From: Halomonas ventosae
GTDB lineage: Bacteria; Pseudomonadota; Gammaproteobacteria; Pseudomonadales; Halomonadaceae
Assembly (NCBI RefSeq): GCF_004363555.1
Contig: NZ_SNZJ01000024.1
Span: 1-64,000, forward strand
Length of the DNA stretch: 64,000 nucleotides
Direction of reading: 5' to 3'
Within the stretch, counting starts at the first letter, position 1. Each line of letters opens with the position of its first letter. Below the pieces are notes generated by a model, which was not told the origin of the DNA, did no database searches, and was given only the letters and a program-made list of their open reading frames with translations. Positions 17,114-26,468 of this stretch are shown here, one piece after another. Position numbers and translations under genes: made by a program.

Positions 17114-18685
17114 GTGAAGATAGGCGCACCGAAGGAGACTGCCCGGGGGGAAGCGCGTGTCGCGCTCACCCCCGAGAGCGCGAAGCAGATCCAGAAGCTG
17201 GGACATGAATGCCTGATCGAGGCCGGGGCCGGGGTGGCCGCGGGCTTCAACGATGAGGCCTACCGCGAGGCCGGGGTCAGCGTCGTCGACGGGGCCGAGG
17301 CGCTCTGGACCGAGGCCGAGGTGGTCATCAAGGTTCGCGAGCCCTCCGAGGAGGAGGCCCGTCGGCTGCGCGAGGGGCAGACCCTGATCGCCTTCTTCTG
17401 GCCGGCCCAGAACGAGGCGCTGCTCGAGCTGTGCAAGGCCCAGGGCGCCACCGTGATCGCCATGGACATGGTGCCGCGCATCTCTCGGGCGCAGAAGATG
17501 GACGCGCTCTCGTCGATGGCCAATATCGCCGGCTATCGGGCGGTGATCGAGGCGGGCAACAACTTCGGTCGCTTCTTCACCGGCCAGGTGACTGCCGCCG
17601 GCAAGGTGCCGCCGGCCAAGGTGCTCGTGATCGGCGCCGGCGTGGCGGGCCTCTCCGCCATCGGCACCGCCACCAGCCTGGGGGCCGTGGTGCGCGCCTT
17701 CGACGTGCGCCCCGAGGTGGCCGAGCAGATCGAGTCGATGGGGGCCGAGTTCCTGTTCCTCGACTTCGACGAGAGCCAGGACGGCTCCGAGAGCGGCGGC
17801 TATGCCGCGCCCTCCAGCCCCGAGTTCCGCGAGAAGCAGCTCGAGTGCTTCCGCGAGCAGGCCCCGGACGTCGACATCGTGATCACCACGGCGCTGATCC
17901 CCGGCAAGCCGGCGCCCAAGCTGTGGCTGGAGGACATGGTCGAGGCCATGAAGCCCGGCTCGGTGATCGTCGACCTGGCGGCCGAGAAGGGCGGCAACTG
18001 CGACCTCACCAAGCCCGACGAGAAGGTGGTGACCGACAACGGGGTGACAGTCGTCGGCTACACCGACTTCCCCTCGCGCATGGCCACCCAGGCCTCGCTG
18101 CTCTATTCCACCAATATCCGTCACATGCTCACCGACCTCACCCCCGAGAAGGACGGCAAGGTCGTGCATGACATGGAAGACGACGTGATCCGTGGGTCCA
18201 CGGTGACCCACCAGGGCGAGGTCACCTTCCCGCCGCCGCCGCCCAAGGTGAAGGCCATCGCCGCGGCCAAGCCCAAGCCCAAGGAGAAGGAGCCGACTCC
18301 GGAGGAGAAGAAGGCCGCCGAACTTGCCACCTTCAAGGCGCAGACCAAGCGCCAGGTAACCCTGCTCGCCGTGGGCGGCGCCCTGATGCTGCTGCTCGGC
18401 CAGGTGGCCCCGGCCTCCTTCATGCAGCACTTCATCGTCTTCGTGCTGGCCTGCTTCGTCGGCTTCCAGGTGATCTGGGGCGTCAGCCATTCGCTGCATA
18501 CGCCGCTGATGGCGGTGACCAACGCGATCTCCGGAATCATCATCCTCGGGGCGATCCTGCAGATCGGCTCCGGCAGCGTCGTCGTCGGCGTGCTTGCAGC
18601 GATCTCGGTGCTGATCGCGTCCATCAATATCGTGGGTGGCTTCCTGGTGACACGCCGGATGCTGGCCATGTTCCAGAAATCCTGA
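17114..18685 (+). CDS. pntA: NAD(P) transhydrogenase alpha subunit
   Basis: A 523-residue alpha subunit of the proton-translocating transhydrogenase. Domain I (about 1-370) has the alanine-dehydrogenase/PNT N-terminal part, then the NAD-binding [15 protein letters not shown] motif and the mobile-loop region. A Lys/Pro-rich linker (about 375-405) leads to a membrane domain of about four segments. With PntB it couples proton re-entry to NADPH formation from NADH. Full alpha form, not split into A1/A2. The start is GTG 17114 with GGGGGA 6 bases ahead. The 235 bases before it hold small hairpins but no gene. Confidence 0.96.
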   Translation: MKIGAPKETARGEARVALTPESAKQIQKLGHECLIEAGAGVAAGFNDEAYREAGVSVVDGAEALWTEAEVVIKVREPSEEEARRLREGQTLIAFFWPAQNEALLELCKAQGATVIAMDMVPRISRAQKMDALSSMANIAGYRAVIEAGNNFGRFFTGQVTAAGKVPPAKVLVIGAGVAGLSAIGTATSLGAVVRAFDVRPEVAEQIESMGAEFLFLDFDESQDGSESGGYAAPSSPEFREKQLECFREQAPDVDIVITTALIPGKPAPKLWLEDMVEAMKPGSVIVDLAAEKGGNCDLTKPDEKVVTDNGVTVVGYTDFPSRMATQASLLYSTNIRHMLTDLTPEKDGKVVHDMEDDVIRGSTVTHQGEVTFPPPPPKVKAIAAAKPKPKEKEPTPEEKKAAELATFKAQTKRQVTLLAVGGALMLLLGQVAPASFMQHFIVFVLACFVGFQVIWGVSHSLHTPLMAVTNAISGIIILGAILQIGSGSVVVGVLAAISVLIASINIVGGFLVTRRMLAMFQKS

Positions 18686-18701
18686 GCGGCGGAGACACGA
18701 C

Positions 18702-20144
18702 ATGTTGGGTCAAGGATTCGTATCTGCCGCGGCGATCGCGGCAAGTGTACTGTTCATCCTCTCGCTGGGGGGGCTGAGCAACCAGGAGAAGGCCAAGCGG
18801 GCCGTCTGGTACGGTATCGTCGGCATGGCCGTGGCGGTGTTCTTCACCGCCTTCGGGCCGGGTATCGGCGGCTACTGGTGGATGATCCCGATGATGCTCA
18901 TCGGGGCGGGTGTCGGCGTCTACGTGGCCGGCAAGGTCGACATGACCGAGATGCCGCAGCTGGTCGCGGCGCTGCACAGCTTCGTCGGCCTGGCCGCGGT
19001 CTTCGTGGCCTGGAGCGCGGACCTGGAACGTCGCCGGGTGATGGCGGCGAGGGCCGCGGAGGCCTCCATGGAGGAGTTCTCGGCCTTTGCCGCTCTGGTG
19101 GCCACCAAGGCACCGGACGAGTTGATGTTCCTGCAGGTCGAGGTGGTGCTGGGCATCTTCATCGGCGCGGTGACCTTCACCGGCTCGGTGATCGCCTTCG
19201 GCAAGCTGGCCGGCAAGGTCGACGGCAAGCCCAAGCAGCTGCCCGGCGGCCACATGCTCAACGCCGGTGCGGCGGCGCTGTCGCTGCTGCTGGCCATCCT
19301 CTACCTCAACGGGGCCGGCTTCTGGACCCTGCTGGTGCTGGCGGCGCTGGCCTTCTTCATCGGCTACCACCTGATCATGGGCATCGGCGGCGCCGACATG
19401 CCGGTGGTGGTGTCGATGCTCAACAGCTACTCCGGCTGGGCCGCGGCGGCCATCGGCTTCACGCTCTCCAACGACCTGCTGATCGTCACCGGCGCCCTGG
19501 TGGGCTCCTCCGGTGCCATCCTGTCGTACATCATGTGCAAGGCGATGAACCGCAACTTCATCAACGTTATCCTCGGCGGCTTCGGCGGCAGCCAGGGGCC
19601 GGCAGCGGAGATCGAGGGCGAGCAGGTATCCATCGACGCCGGCGGCGTGGCCAGCGCCCTAAATGATGCCGACAGCGTGATCATCGTGCCGGGCTACGGC
19701 ATGGCGGTGGCCCAGGCCCAGAATGCGGTCAGCGAGCTGACGCGCAAGCTGCGCTCCGCCGGCAAGAACGTGCGCTTCGGCATCCACCCGGTGGCGGGTC
19801 GCCTGCCGGGGCACATGAACGTGCTGCTCGCCGAGGCCAAGGTTCCCTACGACATCGTGCTGGAGATGGACGAGATCAATGACGACTTCCCGAGCACCGA
19901 CGTGGTGATCGTCATCGGCTCCAACGACATCGTCAACCCGGCCGCCCAGGAGGACCCCAACAGCCCCATCGCCGGCATGCCGGTGCTCAAGGTCTGGGAG
20001 TCCAAGCAGGTCTTCGTCTGCAAGCGCGGCCAGGGGACCGGCTACTCCGGTATCGAGAACCCGCTGTTCTTCAAGGAGAACACGCGGATGTTCTACGGCG
20101 ATGCCAGGTCGAGCATCGACTCGCTGCTGCACCTGATCGACTGA
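18702..20144 (+). CDS. pntB: NAD(P) transhydrogenase beta subunit
   Basis: A 480-residue beta subunit. The N-terminal 280 residues hold about nine membrane segments that form the proton channel. The C-terminal domain III binds NADP(H), with [12 protein letters not shown] (the GxGxxA/V fingerprint) and [20 protein letters not shown]. It starts 16 bases after pntA and is cotranscribed. It supplies NADPH for biosynthesis, relevant to PHA formation in the same organism (inference). Confidence 0.97.
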   Translation: MLGQGFVSAAAIAASVLFILSLGGLSNQEKAKRAVWYGIVGMAVAVFFTAFGPGIGGYWWMIPMMLIGAGVGVYVAGKVDMTEMPQLVAALHSFVGLAAVFVAWSADLERRRVMAARAAEASMEEFSAFAALVATKAPDELMFLQVEVVLGIFIGAVTFTGSVIAFGKLAGKVDGKPKQLPGGHMLNAGAAALSLLLAILYLNGAGFWTLLVLAALAFFIGYHLIMGIGGADMPVVVSMLNSYSGWAAAAIGFTLSNDLLIVTGALVGSSGAILSYIMCKAMNRNFINVILGGFGGSQGPAAEIEGEQVSIDAGGVASALNDADSVIIVPGYGMAVAQAQNAVSELTRKLRSAGKNVRFGIHPVAGRLPGHMNVLLAEAKVPYDIVLEMDEINDDFPSTDVVIVIGSNDIVNPAAQEDPNSPIAGMPVLKVWESKQVFVCKRGQGTGYSGIENPLFFKENTRMFYGDARSSIDSLLHLID

Positions 20145-20153
20145 CCCGGTCGC

Positions 20154-20179
20154 GCCCGGGCCGGCAATCCGGCCCGGGC
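20154..20179 (+). terminator. Hairpin downstream of pntB
   Basis: Perfect 11-bp stem GCCCGGGCCGG/CCGGCCCGGGC, loop CAAT, followed by TTCTCCC. It starts 10 bases after the pntB stop and is backed by a second terminator. Confidence 0.65.
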
Positions 20180-20196
20180 TTCTCCCTACCCTGATA

Positions 20197-20219
20197 CGTC
20201 CCTTCGCGGGGCGTTTTTT
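20197..20219 (+). terminator. Second terminator downstream of pntB
   Basis: Stem CGTCCC with GGGGCG (one G-T pair), loop TTCGC, followed by six T. A canonical intrinsic terminator that insulates gpsA from pntAB. Confidence 0.8.
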
Positions 20220-20259
20220 CGTTACACTCCCCTCATCCCTCCAACTTCCCGGGGCAACC

Positions 20260-21327
20260 ATGTCAGACCAACCCATGCGCGTGGCGGTGCTCGGCGGCGG
20301 CAGCTTCGGCACCGCCCTGGCCAGCATCGCTGCCGACAACGGCGCCGAGGTGCGCCAGTGGCTGCGCGATCCCGACCTGGCGGCACAGATCACCCGTGAG
20401 CACCGTAACGGCCGCTACCTGCCGGGCTTCACCATCAATGCCGCGGTGGTGGCTTCCACCGAGATGGCCGAGGTCCTCGAGGGCGCCGAACTGGTGCTGG
20501 TGGCCATTCCCTCCAAGGCCTTCCGCGAGGTGGTGCGCCAGGCACGGCCCTTCCTGCACGAGGTGCAGATCCTGGTCAGCACCACCAAGGGCATCCAGGA
20601 GGAGGGCTTCAAGCTGATGAGCCAGATCCTCGAGGAGGAGACCGGCTTTCCGCATATCGGCGTGATCTCGGGACCGAACCTGGCCTCGGAGATCGCCGAC
20701 CGGCAGCTCACTGCGACGGTGATCGCCAGCGACGACCCGGAGACCCGCACCCGCGTGCAGAGCGCGCTGGGCTGCGACTACTTCCGGGTCTATGCCAGCA
20801 ACGACCGCTATGGCGTGGAACTCGGCGGGGCGCTGAAGAACATCTACGCCATCGCCGCCGGCATGGCGGCGGCACTGGGCATGGGCGAGAACACGCGCAG
20901 CATGCTGATGACCCGCGCACTGGCCGAGATGAGCCGCTTCGCCGTCGACCAGGGGGCCAACCCCATGACCTTCCTGGGACTCGCCGGGGTGGGCGATTTG
21001 ATCGTTACCTGCTCCTCGGCGCTGTCGCGCAACTATCGCGTGGGACAGGCCCTGGGCGAGGGCAAGACCCTGGACGAGGCGGTCCAGGCCCTGGGTCAGG
21101 TCGCCGAGGGGGTCAATACCGTGCGCCTGGTGCGCGACAAGGCCCACGAAGACGGCGTCTACATGCCGCTCGCCGAGGGCCTCTACCAGGTGCTGTTCAA
21201 GGGCGTGCCCGCCCGGGACATGGCGCGGCTGCTGATGCTCGGGGAGCAGAGCAGCGACGTGGAGTTCGTGCTGCCCCGCAAGGACGTGCAGCAGGATCGT
21301 CGCGAGGGGGGCGAGCGCCATGGCTGA
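20260..21327 (+). CDS. gpsA: Glycerol-3-phosphate dehydrogenase [NAD(P)+]
   Basis: A 355-residue cytoplasmic dehydrogenase that reduces dihydroxyacetone phosphate to sn-glycerol-3-phosphate for phospholipid synthesis. The N-terminal Rossmann motif is [20 protein letters not shown]; the catalytic Lys lies in [21 protein letters not shown]; the C-terminal substrate domain has [12 protein letters not shown] and SRNYRVG. Slightly longer than the E. coli enzyme (339) by a C-terminal tail rich in charged residues. sixA overlaps its 3' end by 8 bases. Confidence 0.97.
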   Translation: MSDQPMRVAVLGGGSFGTALASIAADNGAEVRQWLRDPDLAAQITREHRNGRYLPGFTINAAVVASTEMAEVLEGAELVLVAIPSKAFREVVRQARPFLHEVQILVSTTKGIQEEGFKLMSQILEEETGFPHIGVISGPNLASEIADRQLTATVIASDDPETRTRVQSALGCDYFRVYASNDRYGVELGGALKNIYAIAAGMAAALGMGENTRSMLMTRALAEMSRFAVDQGANPMTFLGLAGVGDLIVTCSSALSRNYRVGQALGEGKTLDEAVQALGQVAEGVNTVRLVRDKAHEDGVYMPLAEGLYQVLFKGVPARDMARLLMLGEQSSDVEFVLPRKDVQQDRREGGERHG

Positions 21328-21802
21328 GCGGCTGCTGATCATGCGACACGGCGAGGCCGCGGCGGGCCGTCCCGACGCCGAGCGCGAGCTGACACCGCTC
21401 GGCGTGGAAGAGGCGCGGCGCATGGGCCGCTGGCTCGCCACCCGCGAGGACCTGGACCTCCCGCGCCTGCGCCTGCTGGCCAGTCCCTACGTGCGGGCCC
21501 GACAGACGGCAGCGTGGATCGCCGAGCCCCTGGGCCTCGAGGTGGAGCCGCTGCCGCTCATCACCCCCGACGATCCTCCCGAGGCGGTGGTGGAGTGGCT
21601 GCTCGGCGAGCCCGATGACCGGCCACTGATGCTGGTCAGCCACATGCCGCTGGTCGCCGCCCTCACCGGCCTGCTGGTGGAAGGGCGAGGGGATCGTGGT
21701 CCCGGCTTCCCCACGGCCGCCGTGGCGGAGCTCGAGGCGGAGATACGGGCCGCCGGCTGTGCGCGGCTTGCACGGTTCACGGCCCCCGTCGACCTGAACT
21801 AG
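21320..21802 (+). CDS. sixA: Phosphohistidine phosphatase SixA
   Basis: A 160-residue histidine phosphatase. The RHG motif [18 protein letters not shown] is near the N-terminus (His9 as nucleophile), then [10 protein letters not shown] and the second His in [11 protein letters not shown]. SixA removes phosphate from histidine phosphocarriers such as ArcB HPt or NPr. It overlaps gpsA by 8 bases, so the two are cotranscribed. Its TAG stop shares the palindrome CTAG at 21799-21802 with the stop of the convergent AEC gene. Confidence 0.9.
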   Translation: MAERLLIMRHGEAAAGRPDAERELTPLGVEEARRMGRWLATREDLDLPRLRLLASPYVRARQTAAWIAEPLGLEVEPLPLITPDDPPEAVVEWLLGEPDDRPLMLVSHMPLVAALTGLLVEGRGDRGPGFPTAAVAELEAEIRAAGCARLARFTAPVDLN

Positions 21803-22746
21803 ATCAGTCCGGCCACCTGCAGGCCGAAGGCGCCCAGGGTGATGGTCACGCTGGCCATCAGCGTGGTCAGGGCGATGATGTTGGCGGTGAGCGCGGCATT
21901 GCCGCCCATCGCCTTGGCCATCACGAAGGCGGCGGCGGCGGTGGGGCTGGCGAAGAACAGGAACATCACCCCGAGCTCTCGGCCCTCGAAGCCGACGCCC
22001 CAGGCGGCGCCAGTGGCCAGGGCCGGCAGGGTGACCATCTTCATCAGGCTGGCGCTGATCGCCAGCCGGCCCGAGTTGCGGATCTCGCCAAGCGACAGGG
22101 TGGCGCCGATGCAGATCAGGGCCAGCGGCAGGGTCAGCGAGGCGAAGTAGTCGCCGGAGGTCATCAGCCAGTCGGGCAGGGGCAACCCCACCGCGGCCAC
22201 GGGCACGGCGGCGACCACCGCGAGGATCAGAGGGTTGGTGGCGATATGGCCGAGGAGGCTGCGCCAGTCGGTGTGGCGGCCCTCCCGGTAGTGGGCCAGG
22301 GCGATCACCGAGAAGGCATTGTAGGTGAGGATCACCACTCCCAGAAGCAGGCCACCGGCGGACAGCCCGTAGTCCCCGTACATGCCGGCGGCCAGTGCCA
22401 GGCCGACGATGCCGCAGTTGCCGCGAAAGGCGCCCTGGACATAGACGCCGCGCTCCTCTCGGGGCACGCGCAGGACCGCCCAGCCCCAGCTGAACAGGAA
22501 GCTGCCCAGGGTCGCCAGGGCAAAGGTGCCCAGCAGTGCCGGGTTGAGGGTGGCCGCCAGGTCGGCACGGATGATGCTGAGAAAGATTAGCGTCGGCAGG
22601 GTGGCCTTGAAGACCAGCATCGAGGCGGTGGCGACGAAGGCCTGGTCGATCCAGCCGGCGCGCTTCAGGCCGAGACCGATGAACACCATGGCAAAGACCG
22701 GCAGGGTGATCTCCAGGGTCCGCAGGAAGAGGGTCGAGAGCTCCAT
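21799..22746 (-). CDS. AEC family transporter
   Basis: A 315-residue auxin-efflux-carrier (AEC) family permease with about ten hydrophobic segments in two inverted halves. A typical start LPVFAMVFIGLGLKRAGWID leads into the first half. The Asn/Pro-rich breaks are seen around NCGIVGLALA and ASPTAAAAFVMAKAMGG. Bacterial members move malonate, malate or other organic acids; the substrate is not known here. A 34-residue membrane peptide gene lies 9 bases upstream on the same strand. It ends by overlapping sixA by four bases. Confidence 0.88.
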   Translation of the reverse strand: MELSTLFLRTLEITLPVFAMVFIGLGLKRAGWIDQAFVATASMLVFKATLPTLIFLSIIRADLAATLNPALLGTFALATLGSFLFSWGWAVLRVPREERGVYVQGAFRGNCGIVGLALAAGMYGDYGLSAGGLLLGVVILTYNAFSVIALAHYREGRHTDWRSLLGHIATNPLILAVVAAVPVAAVGLPLPDWLMTSGDYFASLTLPLALICIGATLSLGEIRNSGRLAISASLMKMVTLPALATGAAWGVGFEGRELGVMFLFFASPTAAAAFVMAKAMGGNAALTANIIALTTLMASVTITLGAFGLQVAGLI

Positions 22747-22755
22747 GGGCCTGGG

Positions 22756-22860
22756 CTAGCGCGTCAGCCAGAAGCCGACGACGATGGCGGCCACCACGGT
22801 CATCAGGAACACGCGATTGCGGGTGCGGGTATCACGGACGGGCTTGCGGGGGTCTTCCAC
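22756..22860 (-). CDS. 34-residue single-pass membrane peptide upstream of AEC gene
   Basis: A short reading frame of 34 codons starting with GTG at 22860 behind an AGGAG site with 5-6 bases between. The peptide has a basic, charged N-terminus (EDPRKPVRDTRTRNR) and one hydrophobic segment (about 17-32) ending FWLTR. It stops 9 bases before the AEC transporter gene, on the same strand. The ribosome site, membrane segment with positive residues on the inner side, and spacing support a real gene. It may be an accessory peptide of the transporter (inference). No known family recognised. Confidence 0.55.
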   Translation of the reverse strand: MEDPRKPVRDTRTRNRVFLMTVVAAIVVGFWLTR

Positions 22861-22977
22861 GAGGGGCTCCTGTCGATTGGCCTGTCGCCGCCGGGCGACT
22901 TGGCGGATCATGGTAATCCCGTTAGCCTGCTATCGCCAGAAGGGTGCCGGCCGGGTGCCCGCCAGCAGGAAGAATCC

Positions 22978-23793
22978 ATGAGCAGATCCGATCACGTCTC
23001 GCGCACGCCTCTCGTCTTTGCCCACGCCAACGGCTTCCCGGGGCAGAGCTACCGCAGCTTCCTGGCGCCCCTGGCCGAGCGCTTCGACCTGCACCCGCTG
23101 GATCGACTGGGCCATCACCCCGACTTCCCCGTCGGCCATAACTGGCTGGCCCTGCGCGACGAGTTGCTCGGGCACCTGGCTCGCTTCCCGGGCCCGGTGG
23201 TCGGCGTGGGCCACTCCATGGGCGGCGTGCTGATGGCCATGGCCGCCGAGCACTCCCCCGACCGGTTCCGCTGCGTGGTGATGCTCGACCCGCCGCTGAT
23301 GCTGGGCCTGGAGGCCTGGGCCATGAAGGTGGCCAAGCGCCTGGGGCTGGCCGATCGGGTGACCCCAGCGGGCAGGAGCCTCGGCCGTCGTGACAGCTGG
23401 CCCGACCGCCAGGCCATGTTCCATTACCTGCGCCGGCGGGGCCTCTTCCGGCGCTTCACCGAGGCCGCCCTGCACGACTACGTGGACGGGGGGACCCGGG
23501 AGCTGGAGGACGGGCGCGTGGTGCTGCTCTACGACCCCGACATCGAGGTAGAGATCTTCCGTCACCTGCCGGACCACCTGGGCGATCTCCCCGGTCGGGT
23601 CAGGGTCCCCCTGGGGGTGCTGGCCGGCGCCGAGTCCGATGTGCTCACCTCGCATCGGCGGCACCGCCTGGCGCGTCGGGGCGTGAGCGTGGCCCAGGTT
23701 CCGGGCGGGCACATGTTCCCCATGGAGTACCCCGACCAGACCCGCTCGGCCCTGCTGGCCATGCTCGACGACCTGCTGGGGGCGTCGGCATGA
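22978..23793 (+). CDS. Alpha/beta hydrolase (first of pair)
   Basis: A 271-residue alpha/beta hydrolase fold protein. The oxyanion region is VFAHANGFPGQSY, the nucleophile elbow is GVGHSMGGVL (Ser near 83), and a late His lies in VPGGHMFPMEYP. The substrate is unknown; soluble esterases or acyl-transfer enzymes look like this. AGGAAG stands ahead of ATG 22978; the upstream extension of the frame is rejected. Its TGA overlaps the ATG of the next hydrolase. Confidence 0.88.
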   Translation: MSRSDHVSRTPLVFAHANGFPGQSYRSFLAPLAERFDLHPLDRLGHHPDFPVGHNWLALRDELLGHLARFPGPVVGVGHSMGGVLMAMAAEHSPDRFRCVVMLDPPLMLGLEAWAMKVAKRLGLADRVTPAGRSLGRRDSWPDRQAMFHYLRRRGLFRRFTEAALHDYVDGGTRELEDGRVVLLYDPDIEVEIFRHLPDHLGDLPGRVRVPLGVLAGAESDVLTSHRRHRLARRGVSVAQVPGGHMFPMEYPDQTRSALLAMLDDLLGASA

Positions 23794-24647
23794 GCGAGCC
23801 CCGTTCCCTGAGGCTGGCCGGGGACCGCCTGGCGGCGCTGGCCTGGGGCGATGACCAGGCCCCGACCTGGCTGGCGCTGCATGGCTGGCTGGACAACGCC
23901 GCCAGTTTCACGCGCCTGGCGCCCCGGCTGGTCGACGCCCTGGGCATTCGGGTGGTGGCGATCGACTTCGCCGGCCATGGCCTCTCCCGCCACCGTCGTG
24001 ACGACTATGCGCTCTGGGACTACTGCCACGACCTCCTCGATGCCTGCGACCATCTGGGCCTCGCGCGGGTGCCCCTGCTGGCCCACTCCATGGGGGCCGG
24101 GGTGGCCTGCCTGACGGCTGCCGCCCTGCCGGAACGTGTCGAGACGCTGGTGCTGCTCGACGGCCTGGGGGCCCTGACCACCGAGGCCGGCGAGGCACCC
24201 GCCCAGCTGCGCAAGGGGTTGCTCGCCGATCGGCGCCCCCTCTCGTCGGCGCCGCGCTATCCTGATGGTGAGACCGCCGTGGCGGCACGGGTGGCCGGCG
24301 GGGCGACGCCCATCGATGCCGAGACGGCACGCCCGCTGGTCTCGCGCAACCTCGAGGCGCTGCCCGACGGCCATGTGCAGCTGCGCACCGATGCCCGCCT
24401 GCTGCGACCCTCCCTGGTGCGGTTCTCTCCCGAGCAGGTGGGGGCCATGCTGGCGTCGGTCCGCGGCCCGGTACTGCTGCTGGAGGGGGAGGCCGGCATC
24501 CTGGGTGAACGGGCACGGGCACGCCAGGCCCGGGCGGCGGTGGCGAGGCTGACCCGCCGCGTGCTGCCCGGCGGTCATCACCTGCACCTGGAACCGTCAG
24601 CGGTCGCCGGGGTGGCGGAGGCCATCGTGGCGTGGCACGACGGCTGA
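23790..24647 (+). CDS. Alpha/beta hydrolase (second of pair)
   Basis: A 285-residue alpha/beta hydrolase related in fold to the gene before it. It has LALHGWLDNAASF (oxyanion HGW), LAHSMGAGVA (nucleophile Ser near 94), an Asp in the VLLDGLG strand region and a C-terminal LPGGHHLHLE with the catalytic His. It overlaps the previous gene by ATGA, hence coupled translation. Substrate unknown. A patatin gene follows 28 bases downstream, so the three may form a lipid- or ester-hydrolysing operon. Confidence 0.88.
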   Translation: MSEPRSLRLAGDRLAALAWGDDQAPTWLALHGWLDNAASFTRLAPRLVDALGIRVVAIDFAGHGLSRHRRDDYALWDYCHDLLDACDHLGLARVPLLAHSMGAGVACLTAAALPERVETLVLLDGLGALTTEAGEAPAQLRKGLLADRRPLSSAPRYPDGETAVAARVAGGATPIDAETARPLVSRNLEALPDGHVQLRTDARLLRPSLVRFSPEQVGAMLASVRGPVLLLEGEAGILGERARARQARAAVARLTRRVLPGGHHLHLEPSAVAGVAEAIVAWHDG

Positions 24648-24675
24648 TGGTGGCAGCCGAGAGGGGAGACGCGTC

Positions 24676-25764
24676 ATGAGCCAGCAGCGGATAGCCGAGG
24701 ATGCACGGCAGAAGAGCGTGGCACTGGTGCTCGGCAGCGGGGGCGCCCGTGGCTATGCCCATATCGGGGTGATCGAGGAGCTCGAGGCGCGAGGCTATCG
24801 GGTGGTGGCGATCTCCGGCTGCTCCATGGGGGCCCTGGTGGGCGGCGTCTACGCGGCAGGGGAGCTCGCGGCCTACCGCGACTGGGTCTGCCGGCTGGAC
24901 TACTTCGACGTGCTCAGGCTGGTCGATGTCACCTGGAGCCCCATGGGGGCCATGCGGGCCAACAAGGTGATGGGCAAGCTCGAGAGCCTGATCGGCGATA
25001 CTCGCATCGAGGACCTGGCGATCCCCGTGACCACCGTGGCCACCGACCTGACCCGCCAGCGCGAGGTGTGGTTCCAGAGCGGCTCGCTGCTCGAGGCGAT
25101 CCGCGCGTCCATCGCCGTGCCCGGGGTGATCACGCCGGTGCATCGCGGCGACCAGGTGCTGGTGGATGGCGGGCTGCTCAACCCCCTGCCGATCATCCCC
25201 ACGGTGTCCGCCCAGGCGGACTTCGTGCTGGCGGTCAACGCCACCGCCCACAGCCCGCGCCCGGTGACCCTGGAGGAGCTGCTGCCTCCCGAGGAGGCCG
25301 CCGAGGAGCAGGCGCGCGAGAAGTCCCGGGACGCCGGCGGCGTCGACTTCGCCAGCTGGATCGACGGGGTTCGCGGCGCCACCCGTCGGCTCTTCGATGG
25401 CCTCGGCAACAACAGCGCCAGTGGTGGCCATTCGGACAAGAGCGAGGAGGACGAGGTCCTGGAACGCGGTCGCCGCGAGTGGGGGCGCCTGGACATGGTG
25501 CTGGCCTCCTTCGACATCACCCAGGCCGCCCTGGCCAAGTACAAGGTGGCGGGCTACCCGCCGGATGTGCTCATCGAGGTGCCCAAGACGGTCTGTGGTG
25601 CCTACGAGTTCCACCGTGCCGAGGCGCTGATCAGCCTGGGCAGGCACCTGGCCGTGGAGGCACTGGACCGCTTCGAGGGGCGGGTCCACCCCGGCTGGGG
25701 AAGCCCGGCCATCGTCGTGGAGGCGCCGGCCCTGGAAGGCCAGGAAGGGGAGGGGGCAAGCTGA
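24676..25764 (+). CDS. Patatin-like phospholipase (RssA/NTE type)
   Basis: A 362-residue patatin-like lipase. The oxyanion loop is LGSGGARGYAHIGV near residue 18. The nucleophile Ser lies in ISGCSMGALVGG (GXSXG near 52) and the catalytic Asp in the VDGGLLNPLP motif near 158. It hydrolyses acyl ester bonds of lipids with a Ser-Asp dyad. C-terminal to the catalytic core an acidic, low-complexity segment (around 200-260) precedes a helical tail. GAGAGGGGAGACG stands ahead of the ATG. It ends 6 bases before the stop of the convergent smr gene. Confidence 0.9.
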   Translation: MSQQRIAEDARQKSVALVLGSGGARGYAHIGVIEELEARGYRVVAISGCSMGALVGGVYAAGELAAYRDWVCRLDYFDVLRLVDVTWSPMGAMRANKVMGKLESLIGDTRIEDLAIPVTTVATDLTRQREVWFQSGSLLEAIRASIAVPGVITPVHRGDQVLVDGGLLNPLPIIPTVSAQADFVLAVNATAHSPRPVTLEELLPPEEAAEEQAREKSRDAGGVDFASWIDGVRGATRRLFDGLGNNSASGGHSDKSEEDEVLERGRREWGRLDMVLASFDITQAALAKYKVAGYPPDVLIEVPKTVCGAYEFHRAEALISLGRHLAVEALDRFEGRVHPGWGSPAIVVEAPALEGQEGEGAS

Positions 25765-25770
25765 GCGGCG

Positions 25771-26349
25771 TCAGGCCTCGTGGCCTCGCCGCCTGAGCAG
25801 CACGTAGACCGCCCCGGTGCCGCCGTCGATCGCGGTCGCCGAGCAGAAGGCGAGCACGCTCGGCCACTCCCGCAGCCAGGCATTCACGTGGCTCTTGATC
25901 ACCGGATAGTCGCTGGTGGCGCCCCAGGCCTTGCCGTGGACGACCAGCACGCAGCGCCGGCGGCGGCCCGCGGCGTCGCGCAGGAAGGCCTCCAGCTCCG
26001 CACGGGCCTCTTCGAGGGTATGGCCGTGCAGGTCGAGCCCCGCCTCCCAGCCGATGCGTCCGCGCTTGAGCTGCTGACGGGTGCGCCAGGGCAGGTCGGG
26101 CAGCGCGAAGTCGAGGAACTCGGAGGGCCGCACCGGTTCCACCCGGCCGTCAGAGGTGCGTCCGGCCGCGGCGATATCGTCGCTGGCCGAGGTTGCCGCG
26201 GCCCGTCGCTCGGCCGCGGCGGGATCCCCCCGGCGCCGGCGCCCGGGGTCGGCCCGGTTGCTGGCGATCGGGCGCACGCCGGCCTCCTTCAGGGCCTGGC
26301 GAAAGGCGCTGATCTCGTCCTCGTCCGGGGAGTGGCGGTCTCGACTCAT
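25771..26349 (-). CDS. Smr domain protein (SmrA/SmrB type)
   Basis: A 192-residue protein with a basic, disordered N-terminal half and a C-terminal Smr domain. The domain shows DLHGHTLEEARAELEAFL and, later, VVHGKAWGAT, with a glycine-rich end (IDGGTGAVYVLLRR). Smr proteins are nucleases; SmrB of E. coli cleaves mRNA at collided ribosomes. The DLHG and HGK motifs are intact, so activity is likely. It diverges from prmB, which starts 120 bases away. Confidence 0.88.
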   Translation of the reverse strand: MSRDRHSPDEDEISAFRQALKEAGVRPIASNRADPGRRRRGDPAAAERRAAATSASDDIAAAGRTSDGRVEPVRPSEFLDFALPDLPWRTRQQLKRGRIGWEAGLDLHGHTLEEARAELEAFLRDAAGRRRRCVLVVHGKAWGATSDYPVIKSHVNAWLREWPSVLAFCSATAIDGGTGAVYVLLRRRGHEA

Positions 26350-26468
26350 GGGGCCTTCGGCTTGTGACGCAAAGCGCCAGTATACCGCCCCCGCCGTGGC
26401 TGTGAACCGCGGGCCCGGTTACAATCGGCTCTCGTCCCGACCCGAACCCTCCGACTCCAGGATGCCCC

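Noticed and set aside
16919..18703. 594-codon minus-strand frame across pntA
   Set aside because: Antisense of pntA; His/Asp/Gly-rich shadow with no ribosome site or motif.
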